Shown one piece after another: positions 25,901 to 40,700 of a stretch of 64,000 bases of DNA. This DNA comes from Nematostella vectensis (taxonomy: Eukaryota > Cnidaria > Anthozoa > Actiniaria > Edwardsiidae), in contig NC_064034.1 of the NCBI RefSeq assembly GCF_932526225.1, positions 558,501 through 622,500 on the forward strand. Reading direction: 5' to 3'. Every line of letters starts with the position of its first letter. Position 1 is the stretch's first letter. The notes under the pieces are model-generated. The model made no database searches. It saw nothing but the letters and a program-made list of their open reading frames with translations, and was not told where the DNA came from. The position numbers and the translations under genes are program-made.

Positions 25901-28688
25901 GGCTCGGGCAGGGACTGGTAAGAGTACAGCAACACTGATTATGTAAGCAGTAGTTATCTGCTAATAGTTATATACTTCCCGCTAACAATGACTCAAGACC
26001 ATGATTAAGATTAGGGGATAAGCGAGTACTTAGGAGGTGAGATTAGGGGATAAGCGAGTCCTTAGTGAGCGGGAAATGGCTGCCTTTGTCACCGAGGAAC
26101 GAGTAAAGACTGCCTTAGTCACCAACATGCTCGAGGATCCAGCGTACTAAGGTCACTACCGCAGAAGAGCCGCTGGAAAAGTTTCCTAGTAAGACTAGTT
26201 CTTGTGGCGTGACACGTCGGAAGCTTAAGCCAATTTAAAAGCCAATGAAATCAAAATTATTCTGAAGAAATTAAATACAGTTTCTTTCTTCGAAATACCA
26301 AAATGGAACGTCAGAAATACAGGCAAAGCATTTGTCAGCGACGCGAACGTTGTTTATTAGGACTAACAAGAAAACACTGCTGTGCTGTGATTGGGCCTTT
26401 TTACATTCCTATAACAAAAGGCTCAATCACAGCACAGAAGCTCCCAGCGTTTTGGAACTCAAAATTGTTATAATCTTTTCCAGCGGCTCTTCTGCGGTAG
26501 TGACCTTTGGGAGCGCTGGATCCTCGAGCATGAGTCACCAAGGGACGAGACTGTAAGACTCTGACTGTAAGACTCTGACTGTAAGACTCTGACTGTAAGA
26601 CTCTGACTGTAAGACTCTGACTGTAAAACTCTGATTCCTCGAGCAGTGGAAAAGACGTGAAGTGAAAGATTCCCAATACGTATCCACAATATATAGATGG
26701 AGTTGCTAGTATTGTGAAACGCCTGCACTAGGAGAAAATATTATATGGACCATGCTTAGCTATCATCACGGGTAGCCTCTCGAGAATCTATCACGTGTAG
26801 AATAAAGTTTTCAAGATGATCAAATTTGAACGTGAAAGCCAGGCCTTGACGTCAAACTCCGCCTTGCTATAGCTTCTCCCTTACACACATACAGCAGCCC
26901 CATTATCTAAAAAGGCCAATGGTATGTCTCGTATTATGCTAAACAATGTTGTACTGGTCAATTTTTTAATAGGAAATTTTCACCTCGTCCTCAGGGTCAG
27001 TGCCGACTTTCTGCAGCGAGAGCTGGGAAGAACTGCACGAGCCGAGTTGAGAGATGACAGAGGCAGCATCGTCACGTGACAGGGCCGAGCAGTCTTCGTC
27101 CTGGTCGGGCATGCGCAACTCTCCAGAGAACTCGAGCGAGTCGCTGACACATAGAGACTCCAGAAGTCTATCGGTGAAATATGAGTAGTTACGTCATCTT
27201 GCTAGCCCTTTTCAGCATAAGTTTATGTTTTATGACTTGACCACTTACACTCTCACTCCTTTTGTAAAAACATGCCTAGTTTTACTTTAGTATATAGATT
27301 TAGGCCCCGCCTATAAGCGGAGCAAGCATGCAGTCAATTTCAGCCATACACTTATTTCATTAAACTTTGTCAATGCAAATAGTGAATGACAGTAACACCA
27401 ATAACTGCTTATGGGTATAATTATTTGCAGGAATGAGGACGACAATTAATCTTGATATTCGCATTTTCCAACATTCAGTCGAAATTTGACGATTCGCATG
27501 GTATTTTTTGATAGCATAACATGTTTACAAATAGGTTGTATATACATTTTCGTGTTGATGTTGTTGTTTATCAGGAAAGGCATTCAGGAAAAATGAAACA
27601 AATACAGCAAAATGTTTTTATTCTCCTTAGAATTTAAAACTCTATACATTGAAACACTATACATTCTATATATATCAGAAGATTACCCTATGTATTGTAT
27701 TTGCCAGGTGAATGTATAAGCGTTTTTAGAAGAAATTGCAAATATTGGCCTCTCTTCAGTGGTTTTTGGGCTGATAGTCGTTGAAATGTACACCTGTCTG
27801 GGTGGTCCATACAAAATACTGACTTGTAGAGAACCTTGGACACATACTAAATCCCCATACTAAATTATCAGGGGTTTCATAACATGATGGTGCATTACGC
27901 CTGCTATTTGTGTGCTCAAACATACATTAGAAAAACTAGTGTTTTGTTACTGAGGTTGCGTTAATTTTCACTGAGCTGCATAATACAAATACATAATATA
28001 CATCCTGCCATGGCATCATTGGTCTGGCAGCTGGCAGCTTGCTTGGAGTTTCTCTTGTAAGGGAGATTCACCTGAAAAATTTTGAATAACATCATTTAAG
28101 GTAAAACCCGGAAGGGGGGTGGGGGGACTCTAAAGATAGATAAAGATGATTCTCCAATCTTTTAAATAAAATTCCATCAACTGCTATATCCCTGTAAGGG
28201 TGTTCAAAGATTCTTTCAATTCTGCTATTACTTAGGGGGTCTTATGCCAATGGTTCATTCTATCCAATAACAACAGGACTTCTTGAGGATCTTCAGGATC
28301 TTCAATTTTTCATGGAGGCTAAGTATTTTCTTATGAAAGATGGTGAATGAGGAAACAAATCTTATATAATAATTTATGTAAGTTAATTCAAAAAGCATAA
28401 TACCCAAAAATTGAGCAAATAAAGCTCATTATCAAGGTTTTATTAGTAGTTGGCGCGTTAAAATTAAAGAAAACAAAAAAATATATATTTTCGCTAAACA
28501 TTAAAATATTAAACAAACACGAATTGCTACTTATTATCTCCAGATGTGAAATCGTCCTTTTGTTACGGGAAAAATTTCAAAAATCTAAAGGCAAATATAT
28601 TTTCTTTGATTAAAACAAAAAAAAAACATGTGAGTGATTATCAAGAGAGACGTTTGTTAGCGGGCTAACCCCACGAATTTCCTATTCT

Positions 28689-28731
<43 letters not shown>

Positions 28732-31700
28732 TTTTATTAGCTTCGCCACAATAGGCGGGGTAGCTGCAACAGCATGTCCATTTACTGCGGATCCTTATCG
28801 CTGAATTTGTGGAAAGGTATATACTTGATACAGCATCCCTTCATCTTATAACTTACTTTAAGTAAACTTTCTTACTTTAAGTTATAGAAGAGTAACTTAT
28901 AAGATTTTTTTCGCTAAAATAGTCACTAAGTTAACTTAATTTACATTTTAGCTCCGACAAAAAAACTACTATTACGAGTCTTTCTTACCTTATCTTCTTT
29001 CAATTCCATCGTTTGTCCTTCTATCCATCGTTTGTGCATCTTTATATTATAAATGTGTTTAGTGTGTCGTTCTGTCTTGGTTTCTTTCCAAGACAAAAAT
29101 AATGTAAACATTTTCCCAACCCACCGTGTTGGCCGCGAATTGCAAGAGCAAGACGCACGAAAAATAGACGCAGGCTTCCCGTGAGTGCAAACACAAAAAG
29201 TCAAAATATTGTAGGTTTTAACCGTAACTGTCTGGGTTTTATAAACAATTTAGCAATCCCGGATAGTGCAAAAGTGTATTAATGTCTAATTTTTCTACTG
29301 GGGAGAGGTGTTGCGAAATTATCGCAAAGTGTGCGGACGGGCGGGCGGTACCACAGGGTACCCGCGCGGGCGCGGTGTCCAAAAAAATTAAGTCGCATAG
29401 TTATATACAATTTCATTATACCTATGGAGCTCCGCGTGCGGCCTAAGGCCGCGATGGCTCCGCTAATAACTTTCTCAGTCCTAGATCGACCCCCTCTCTC
29501 CCTTCCTCAAACACGTAAATTAGATGACACACGTTCTCTCTGCCTATCTGCCCTTCCAGCCTAGTTTTTGATCCATTCTTCCTTTAATAGTCACGCCTCC
29601 ATCCACCTCCCCCCATTTCACTCCCCACAAACCGTCACGTACCTAAGGTAAAAGACACGTCCACTGTTCTCCCTGTACACGAACATGTTACGTCTGTTGC
29701 TGACCGCCAGCCTCTCAAGAACGCTCATGATCACCTTGCGCCCGCGGGAACTTCCAGTTCGTCCCGAGGGATCGCGCAGGCGTTGGTGGAAGGTCAGGTG
29801 CGAGCTCCAAAGGCTGTTGCACTGGAAGTGGCCAGGCTTGAAGATATACTCTCCGGACACGTAACGATTCAAGCATCCTATACAAAGGACATGTTCTACT
29901 TGAAGAGATGTACTCTCCAGACACGTAACGATTCAAGCATCCTATACAAAGGGCATGTTCTACTTGAAGAGATGTACTCTCCAGACACGTAACGATTCAA
30001 GCATCCTATACAAAGGACATGTTCTACTTAAAGAGGTTTACTCTCCAGACATGTAACGATTCAAGCATCCTATACAAAGGGCATGTTCTACTTGAAGAGA
30101 TGTACTCTCAAGACACGTAACGATACAAGCATCCTATACAAAGGACATGTTCTACTTAAAGAGGTGTACTCTACAGACACGTAACGATACAAGCATCCTA
30201 GCTAGCCAGAAAGTGGCGCGTGCTGATGCAAATATTAGGTGTTCTGTGCTGATGACCAAATACAGGAGTGGTTCATACTCACCGCCACTACCGTTTCCCT
30301 TGCTGATGTACACGCCAACAGGAGAGACGGACATGCGCAGATCTTCGTGTTTCCAGATGTCTTCGTCTGCCTCCGGGAAGAGCAGTGAATTGCACATTTT
30401 GGTCTCGTACAGGTCTTGCAACAGCATGCGCTTTAGTAAAAGATGAAGTCAGTACACACGTGCTTATCGAAATGTCGTTAGTATAGTAAAGATTAAGTCC
30501 GTACACACGTGCTTATCGAAATGTCGTTAGTATAGTAAAGATTAAGTCCGTACACACGTGCTTATCGAAATGTCGTTAGTATAGTAAAGATTAAGTCCGT
30601 ACACACGTGCTTATCGAAATGTCGTTAGTATAGTAAAGATTAAGTCCGTACACACGTGCTTATCGAAATGTCGTTAGTATAGTAAAGATTAAGTCCGTAC
30701 ACACGTGCTTATCGAAATGTCGTTAGTATAGTAAAGATTAAGTCCGTACACACGTGCTTATCGAAATGTCGTTAGTATAGTAAAGATTAAGTCCGTACAC
30801 ACGTGCTTATCGAAATGTCGTTAGTATAGTAAAGATTAAGTCCGTACACACGTGCTTATCGAAATGTCGTTAGTATAGTAAAGATTAAGTCCGTACACAC
30901 GTGCTTATCGAAATGTCGTTAGTATAGTAAAGATTAAGTCCGTACACACGTGCTTATCGAAATGTCGTTAGTATAGTAAAGATTAAGTCCATACACACGT
31001 GCTGATAAGAATGAAAGACGCGAGGTCATGTGAGTACAGCCAATATCAAGTCAGTGCACTCGTGCTAATAAGAACAAGAATGAAAGAGAGGTCATTTGAG
31101 TAAAGCAAAGATCAGGTCAGTACACGTTAGCTAATAAGAGATTAAGACTGCACACGAACTGGTCAGAATGAAAGAGATGTCATGTGAGGAAGTAGTGCAC
31201 AACATTTAGATGTATCAGCCAAAAAGACAGGTAAAAGAGGTTGTTAAGAAAAAAAAACCGTTGAAGACTGGCGTAATCATGGTGAACCAAGAATCGAGTA
31301 GCAACCTATTTTGTAGGCATGAATCAGACGCTTACCTGGTTAACAATTCGACTCTTTTCATGAATTTCGTTAGTGACCGTTTCTATCAGTCCCTTAGCCA
31401 TAGTCGGTGTGAAGAAATGCCAGTCCTCAGAATTGCTTCATAGATCATGAAAAATACGCCCAGTTAGATAACAGTTATAGAATGCAACCTTAGTGAACTT
31501 ATGGAAGGGGCTTAGGGGATTCTGAGGAGTTGTATGGCATAGATACGAGTGGTACTTACCGTCGATGAAAATAAATATCAACTTGGTTATCATAAATCCT
31601 CATGACAAGCCAGAACTCCAGCATTCCCCTCCTGGGGCTACGTGGAATCGAGTCGGAAGACGTCTCATTGTCTGAGGTGCTGAACACGTCCTCGTGACTG

Positions 31701-34700
31701 GGTTCCTCGCCTTTGGGCGAAGTCTCGATCGTGATGCCCGGGCTGGAGGGCTCGTCCTTATGCTTGAAATTCTCAGCCTCATCAGCGGGGGCCTGAACCG
31801 GGGTCAGCTGCTGCTCACTTGGTGGGTCACATAGTGGGGTAGAGTACCCAGCAACAGGTGTACTGAACCCTTCAAGCCCTGAAGGGAAGGTTGCAGGCAT
31901 GGCTGCACTGGTAACGATCGACAGCAGGGAGTTTGCATCGGCGGTGTCCTTTTCTATGAGATCAGTACTCTCACAATGTTCACAGCTTACAAATGAGTCT
32001 ACTTCGGCCAAAAATGACGTCCCACCAGTAGAGTCAGCATCCCTTTCTGCCTGTTCTTTCTCTTCACCAGTCGTCCCTTGAATTGGGGTGTGTAAATTCG
32101 TATTAATGCTAGAAGCTGCCCCATACGCTCCCACACCTTCCGGAATGTTGTCAACCGGCTGCTCTCCTTCTTCCTCCTCCTCTTTCACGGAGGACTGCCG
32201 GGAAAGCGTGCCCTCCATCAACGCTAATAGTTCATCTGACTCTTCGTCCTTATTTAATGACACATTCGAAGCCATTGGTCTGTGTTCCACCACTTTCTGC
32301 CTTTTGTCCTCCCCCTCCACCCCTTCATCTCTATCCTCCCCATCGTAGTGGAGATAGTAATAATCCTCGACTTTGTCCAAACGGTACTCGAGTACACTGA
32401 TCTCCTCGAACTCCTTGCGGAACAGTTCCATACTCTGCTCGGCACCAAACACGAACTGCAGGGGGACGTCTCGGTAGTTACAAAACGTGTGGCCTTCGGA
32501 CTTCTGAACGTGTCGTTCAACCTTTAAAAATATATCATCCCACTCAAATAACAAATACCCTGGGATTTGTAGGTTGAATCACTGGTACAATCTATCAAAA
32601 TATACCATCCTACTCTTAACGAATACCTTGGAATTTGTAGGTTGAATCACTGGTACAATCTATCAAAATATACCATCCTACTCTTAACGAATACCTTGGA
32701 ATTTGAATCACCGGTACAGCACAGCTAGTACTTCATCCTACCCATAACAATCAGTATATCTAGTCCTTTATTTACTTTTAAATTAACTTTTTCCTCAGCA
32801 ACGTGAAACCCTTACAGGTGAATACCTTGATGAGCGTGTCTTGTGTGACGGGTCGCCTGTGTCGTAGTTCTGATACGATCTCGTCCTGCAATAACCACGT
32901 GATGCTGTCACATGTGACGTTCATAGCCAATCGCTGCTGGCTTGGGAGGATTCGCAACGGATCGCGACCGTTAATTCTGGGACAAGCAAAGAAGGAATAG
33001 TTGGAAATAATAGTTATCCACGACGAACCAGAAGTAGACAAAACGCAATAGGGTTTAGAGACAAAAAAAATGCAAAACGGAACCAAGAATAAGCAATTAA
33101 ACATAACAATTCAAATACATTTGGGTAACACAACAATAATGACAAAATAATTAATAAAGTAGACTCTGCCCGCAGTGTTAACGAGAATATCAGAGGGAAT
33201 GCATGTGCATTCGAGCCCGTGTGTATGAAAAAAACATTTTGTTTCTACCATTAAAAAATCACATTTAAATATAGAAAAGAATTTGTAAACTTTTTAACAA
33301 TTTAACGTTATAACACTTATTTGGATAAGAAAAGTTAGAATCACCAGGTCTCCAGAAGTAGATAAGGTTAGTCGCCATTTCTTTTAACTAAAGGAATAGG
33401 CAATTGATATTACATATGGCTCATTTCTGAGCGCTAACTTAGGTCTTGAAACAGTCTATATCTGACTAGAGTAGTCGGGAGTATATCTTACTAAAGTAGG
33501 CGGGAGAAGTCTATATCTGACTAGTCGGGAGTAGTCTATATCTGACTAGTCGGGGGTAGTCTATATCTGAGTACATAGTAGTCGGGAGTAGTCTATATCT
33601 GACTAGAGTAGTCGGGAGTAGTCTATATCTGACTAGAGTAGTCGGGAGTAGTCTATATCTGACTAGAGTAGTCGGGAGTAGTCTATATCTGACTAGAGTA
33701 GTCGGGAGTAGTCTATATCTGACTAGAGTAGTCGGGAGTAGTCTATATCTGACTAGAGTAGTCAGGAGTAGTCTATATCTGACTACAGTAGTCGGGAGTA
33801 GTCTATATCTGACTAGGGTAGTCGGGAGTAGTCTATATCTGACTAGAGTAGTCGGGAGTAGTCTATATCTGACTAGAGTAGTCAGGAGAAGTCTATATCT
33901 GACTAGAGTAGTCAGGAGAAGTCTATATCTGACTAGTCGGGAGTAGTCTATATCTGACTAGAGTAGTCAGGAGTAGTCTATATCTGACTAGAGTAGCCGG
34001 GAGTAGTCTATATCTGACTAGAGTAGTCAGGAGAAGTCTATATCTGACTAGAGTAGTCAGGAGAAGTCTATATCTGACTAGTCGGGAGTAGTCTATATCT
34101 GACTAGAGTAGTCAGGAGTAGTCTATATCTGACTAGGGTAGTCGGGAGTAGTCTATATCTGACTAGAGTAGTCAGGAGAAGTCTATATCTGACTAGTCGG
34201 GGGTAGTCTATATCTGACTAGAGTAGTCAGGAGTAGTCTATATCTGACTAGAGTAGTCGGGAGTAGTCTATATCTGACTAGAGTAGTCGGGAGTAGTCTA
34301 TATTTGACTACAGTAGTTGGTACTAGTCTATATCTGACTAGAGTAGTCAGGAGTAGTCTATATCTGACTAGAGTAGTCGGGAGTAGTCTATATCTGACTA
34401 GAGTAGTCAGGAGTAGTCTATATCTGACTAGAGTAGTCGGGAGTAGTCTATATCTGACTAGAGTAGTCAGGAGTAGTCTGTATCTGACTAGAGTAGTCGG
34501 GAGTAGTCTATATCTGACTAGAGTAGTCAGGAGTAGTCTGTATCTGACTACAGTAGTCGGGAGTAGTCTATATCTGACTACAGTAGTCGAGACTATATCT
34601 GACTAGATTAGTTGGGAGGAGTCTATATCTGACTAGAGTAGTCTAGCCTAGTCTAGTCACAGCGAAATACGGATTAAAAATCCAATATGAGTACGACTTT

Positions 34701-37700
34701 CCACAATGACATTATAGATGGCAAAGCTTTGATAGCATTTGTAGTAATAAAATTGTCAATCTTGCCTTCTTAACTGCACAAATACAGGCAATTCTCGGGT
34801 GAGATTTCGAATCCCAATATGGCGGACGGTAATCACAGCCTTGAAAAGTCGCATGGTCTTTCTGTGGATTACTTAATATTGCATATTTGTCGGGGGAAAA
34901 GCAGTTGAATTTATTTCTGTGCTACAACAGGTATACGTGTAAAAAATAAATTGGGGAAGCTATTGACTCTCGTGAATACGGACGTGCTTTGTTAGGTTAG
35001 GCTAGCAGTCATTAGAACATCACTCTCGTACAAGCTGGTGAATTATAAAAGCGCAGATTTAGATGTGGTCGATTTAAAGGCCAACATTTTAAATCAAATT
35101 CTTGTTACGGTCGATCTTTTATGGATTCTTGATTTCAAATTCAATGTTTATATGATAGCTTTAAAAAAAGTATGCAACGCCTCAATTTGTCAATTTGGCT
35201 CTGTGTGGTTTGTGGTTTGTGTGGCTTAGGCAAACTGTATTTGGAAATAGCATCATAATCAAAATCATTATTTTTATCATTATCTTAAAGCCTAATGAAA
35301 AAATAATACCTTACCCATCGATATCGTGTGACGTCGTTTTGGAGTCCTGCCTTTTGAATTCAAATGACCTCTCTTGCGGGGAAAGTGACAATGGCGACCC
35401 CGCACTGCTGAAGGAGTTCGACCTGAAAGGGTAGCCCCGAGGAGCAGCCGACTTGATCGACGAGTAGTCGGGATCAGGTGAAAGAGTCAGGCAATTCAGA
35501 TCCAGGGTGATGTGAAGGGATGGGCTGAACGGATCAAGGTACTCCTCCGCTACCTCGATCTTACGCACCAGCTCGCCTGTACACAAGGGCAAGTGCATCA
35601 AAGTCGCGATGTTTAACCTCGATCTTACGCACCAGCTCGCCTGAACACAAGGGCAAGTGCATCAAGTACGATGTTTAATCTCGATCTTACGCACCAGCTC
35701 GCCTGTACACAAGGGATCAAGTACGATGTTTAACCTCGATCTTACGCACCAGCTCGCCTGTACACAAGGGCAAGTGCATCAAGTACGATGTTTAACCTCG
35801 ATCTTACGCACCAGCTCGCCTGTACACAAGGGCAAGTGCGTCAAGTACGATGTTTAACCTCGATCTTACGCACCAGCTCGCCTGTACACAAGGGCAAGTG
35901 CATCAAGTACGATGTTTAACCTCGATCTTACGCACCAGCTCGCCTGAACACAAGGGCAAGTGCATCAAGTACGATGTTTAACCTCGATCTTACGCACCAG
36001 CTCGCCTGTACACAAGGGCAAGTGCATCAAGTACGATGTTTAACCTCGATCTTACGCACCAGCTCGCCTGTACACAAGGGCAAGTGCGTCAAGTACGATG
36101 TTTAACCTCGATCTTACGCACCAGCTCGCCTGTACACAAGGGCAAGTGCATCAAAGTCGCGATGTTTAACCTCGATCTTACGCACCAGCTCGCCTGTACA
36201 CAAGGGATCAAGTACGATGTTTAACCTCGATCTTACGCACCAGCTCGCCTGTACACAAGGGCAAGTGCATCAAGTACGATGTTTAACCTCGATCTTACGC
36301 ACCAGCTCGCCTGTACACAAGGGCAAGTGCATCAAAGTCGCGATGTTTAATGACAGTACACAATATGGGGAGGTATGTCAAACGGCAGATGGCAGAGGTA
36401 GGCCAAAAGGCAAATGGCAGTTCTGCCACTGGTTCGCTGCGTATGGGTATAGATTATTTGTTAAATAAATAAAATAAGTTAATTGCTCACATAATTTTCC
36501 ATATTTTCCTGCATTCAATAGAAACATGTCCCATGGTATTTTTCCACTAGTTGGACTGTCATTTCTGACAATGCTGAAACGGGGTCACCAATTTGAACGC
36601 TCTTAACAAAAAAACCCATCAACCCAGCATCATGAGTTATTACCTATATCCCTACCGCTACTCTTTTCTTGCTCTCTAAAATTAATTATTTACACCCTAA
36701 GACCCTTTACCCCTTTTTGGTCAAACCTTACCCTATACCCATTAAGGCACAGTAAGCAGAGTCAGATATGATCAATCTTATATGATTTGGAGGGGCCTTT
36801 TTGCCTTTTCAATGCCCCCCCTTGCCCCTTACCCATACAAACAGATGAAGTCTTGACTGGCACAGGGGTGATGTAGCAAACATCTCGATCATCATGGTAT
36901 ACTTTTGAATAAACCCCTATTCACTCCTTAACCCCTTACCTATACAGACGGGCAGAGTCTTGACTGACACAGGGGTGATGGAGCAACCATCTCGATCATC
37001 ATGGTATACTTTTGAATAAACCCCTATTCACTCCTTAACCCCTTACCTATACAGACGGGCAGAGTCTTGACTGACACAGGGGTGATGTAGCAACCATCTC
37101 GATCATCATGGTATACTTTTGAATAAACCCCTATTCACTCCTTAACCCCTTACCTATACAGACGGGCAGAGTCTTGACTGACACAGGGGTGATGGACCAA
37201 CCATCTCGATCATCATGGTATACTTTTGAATAAACCCCTATTCACTCCTTAACCCCTTACCTATACAGACGGGAAGAGTCTTGACTGACACAGGGGTGAT
37301 GGAGCCACCGCCTCGACTGCTCTTGTCTCGCAGTGAGCAGGTCAACTGTAAGAACAGAGGCTTGGTCAGACTTTGCTGGTCGTCTTCTGCTTCCTCGCTC
37401 TCATCGTCTGAGCCGTCAAAGTCTGAGTCGTCCGAATCGTCATACTCCTGGGAAAGAAACAACAATATTTAAAGGTCAATAAGATCTTGGAATACTTGCA
37501 AGTGCGTTTAGATCCAGATCCCGTTCCGTTTGGGCGGTGCACGTCAGGACAAGCGCGCATGAATCAGGCAATACAGTGCTGACCTCGCTTGTTGAGTTTT
37601 GAGGTTGTGTGACCGTGGCATCCTTACAGCAATGCGCACCCCTTTAGTGCGTGCGGAAAAATGAAAGTAGGACTGGTCATCGACCCACACAGTGTGCAAG

Positions 37701-40700
37701 GTACGGGTGCCTTCTTACCTCCACCTCGTCCAGTATCAACATCAGGTCCTCCACAAACCCGTCAAAGTCTTAATCGCCCCTTCTTACCTCCACCTCGTCC
37801 TGTATCAACATCAGGTCCTCCACGAACCCGTCAAAGTCTTGATCGCCCCTTCTTACCTCCACCTCGTCCTGTATCAACATCAGGTCCTCCACGAACCCGT
37901 CAAAGTCTTGATCGCCCCTTCTTACCTCCACCTCGTCCTGTATCAAGATCAGGTCCTCCACGAACCCGTCAAAGTTTTGATCGCCGTCCTGATCCTGGGA
38001 CTCCGCCTCTGGGGGTGGCTCTGAATCTCCCTCGACTGCAGACTCCACTTCAAAGCTTCCTGACGTTGACTGGATAAGGCAATAAATAGTGATGACAAAC
38101 AGGAGAATTGATTTTGTTGTTCACCCAACGGGCTCGAGTTTATTATACTATACATACTATACATACTATTTCATACCAGAAGCCAAATTAGTAACAACCC
38201 TGACAGCAAGTACAGAACAACAGTACAGAATAATCATATACTGAAAACGGGTCAAATGAGCGACGGTGTGGTGTGGTACCTATTTTGTAACCCTTGTCAA
38301 GGGGAGCAAGTGTGGCGTAGTTGTCAGCTGTCTGAGACGCCTTTTTAAGCCTTCTACTTAAATTATCTATCCGCACTATCGTTACGCGGCATTCGAACTG
38401 CTGGAGATTGATTAACTTCCCTAATCTATCAATTTTATTTTAACCCACGAAAGAAAATAGTCAAATATTTCATTAAAATTACCTTTCTCGTCGAGTCCGC
38501 ACAATGAGGGCTATAGAAATACAGATCGCTGCTGTTGGGCACAGGCTTAAAGTACGTGCCCAATATTCTCCCAAAAGTATCCCTGATTGAACGATGGAGG
38601 CCTGGAATCGACTCGCATTCGCCTTGCAGAGACGCCATCAGTTGCTTGACGCAGTCATACTCCTCGACCTTACGACGAGGGAAAATCTCAAGCTGAGACT
38701 GCTGACACAGTAAGAACGCGGACTCGCTTAACCCCTGAGACTTACGCAACGCCGAGTTTTTGGAATAGTGGGAGCACAGAGTGCGAATGAAGTCTGTAAT
38801 GTCTAGTTCCACGAAATTCTCTTCGCACGTGTCGACCGCTGACTGTACGTCTCGTGGATTCACCTACAAGGAAGGCAAAAAGCTCAAATGTTTAATTAGC
38901 TTAAAATAACAAGCGTTTATAATGATGCCAAAATGACGTTGGGGTTAAAAGGGACAATATGTGACAATTTCTCACAATTTTTACATTCAGGGTAATTTGA
39001 GCAGGGCGGTCCAAAACATATAAAACTATGGCCACAGGTTAGCCTCTAAGGTATCACAGGTCGTTTATAAATCCTCTTGTTTTTTAATAACTCTTCTAAA
39101 GATTGGCAGCCTAGAATCCGGGTAACAGCCCTGTCTCATCAACTTTTTCGTCTAGCCGAACTCTCACCTGGTGGCCACCCTGTAGACTTGTGAAGATACT
39201 TGACACGAAACACCGGAAGAAAATATCATGGACGGCGTTACAATGAAGCAGAAGGTCTTTGGACGAGCCGAACCTACCGAACGTCCTCCCTTCCACCATA
39301 CGCGGCAACTCCTCTAAACTGAACGGGTCAACAAACACTGCAGAAGTCTGAGTAAAATCCTGGAAGATGTCCTCTTTTTTCCGCGTTTCCTCGGTCCCTT
39401 GGCTTGAGTCTGTCTTTTCGTCGACTACTAAGAGCCCGTTGAGCAGGCAGTCGTAGCAGTAAATTGGAATATTATAACAGAACGAGCCGTCACTTCCACT
39501 GACACAGCATGGCTCCCCGCGTGGTGACACGTTCTCCTGTGTAGGGGTGGGAGCGTTGTCCTCGTCCTTGAAGCTCACAGTCTTCTCGCCGAGTTCAAGT
39601 GACAAACCCTTACCCTCCCCCCCAAGGGATGGCTTGACACACACCATTGGCTGCCGTGCCATTTTCTCTTGTCTAGTTGTGAGTTTAGTATTCTCGGGTA
39701 CTGGAGTGCTTGTTGAGCGAGCGTTCTTCTGGAAATTGAAAGGATCCTCGATTGTATCACTCACAGGAGTCGGGGAAGAGCTTCTACCTGGAAAAGGGAT
39801 GAGACTTAATAGTCAAGGATTTTTTTTCATTGTGCTACCTGATTATATAGTAAAGCAGACTTGGTCATATATAATTTTTCATAATAATAATAACAATCAT
39901 TTATTTCAACGCTATTGCAGCATAAATAATGAAATACAGCGCGGTCAGGAATACATAAATATATAATAAAGGACAACAACAACAACAAAGGAATTGCCTA
40001 GAGCCTAAATTAACCGTTAGGTTTTCGTGTTAGACACTAATGTCTATATTTTATTGTAGCTCTTACACTCAATAACAAACACTGAAGCGTAGCGAAAAAG
40101 CGTAGCAAAAATGGAAATCGCCATGAAGCAGAGCTAAGCGCGCACATATACAAAAAATACACACACAAATATGTAGAAGAAAACTAATTTCGTAGTCTGT
40201 CAGGTTTGGAGTTAAAATTGTTTGCGTAGTAGGTGATGTTTGACATTCTTATTGAAGGCGTGCGTGTTCAGTTGTTTTAGATCAGTAGGTAGTGTGGGAC
40301 CAAAGGTCTGTTGCCATTGAAGATACTGAAGAGGACTGTTTTCCTATATTTGTTCGAAATTTCTCCTTATAAAGATTGCCGCTAGAGGCGTATCTAGTAT
40401 TGTGTGAATGAACATCTTTGGCATACTTGAAGGAGTTATTAAAAATGGCACGGAGTTTTTGCTTATGCCAGTTGTTGATAAATTTTAGGGCCCGTAATTC
40501 ATATGTATGTTTAACCGGTTAAATTTCTAGGTTTAGTAAAGATAGGGGACTATGGGTTTTTACTCCCAAAATCTCTTTCACTAGAGTCTTGAACTTCAGT
40601 CCCCGTTTTCCAACAGGAGAACATGTGGTTATAAGCCTACCTCAAGTACCCTCGACAACAGACATGAAAGTGCGCTTGTTATACAACAGGCGAACATGGT

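Noticed and set aside
30440-31005. CRISPR-like array (49-bp identical repeats)
   Set aside because: The copies are contiguous with no unique spacers, and the context is a eukaryotic intron. The same holds for the 26- and 30-bp arrays.
37281-38077. Plus-strand Pro-rich ORF ([12 protein letters not shown] repeats, 37661-38077)
   Set aside because: It is the antisense of E30 and its 69-bp repeats; the minus-strand reading matches SZT2 and has proper splice sites.
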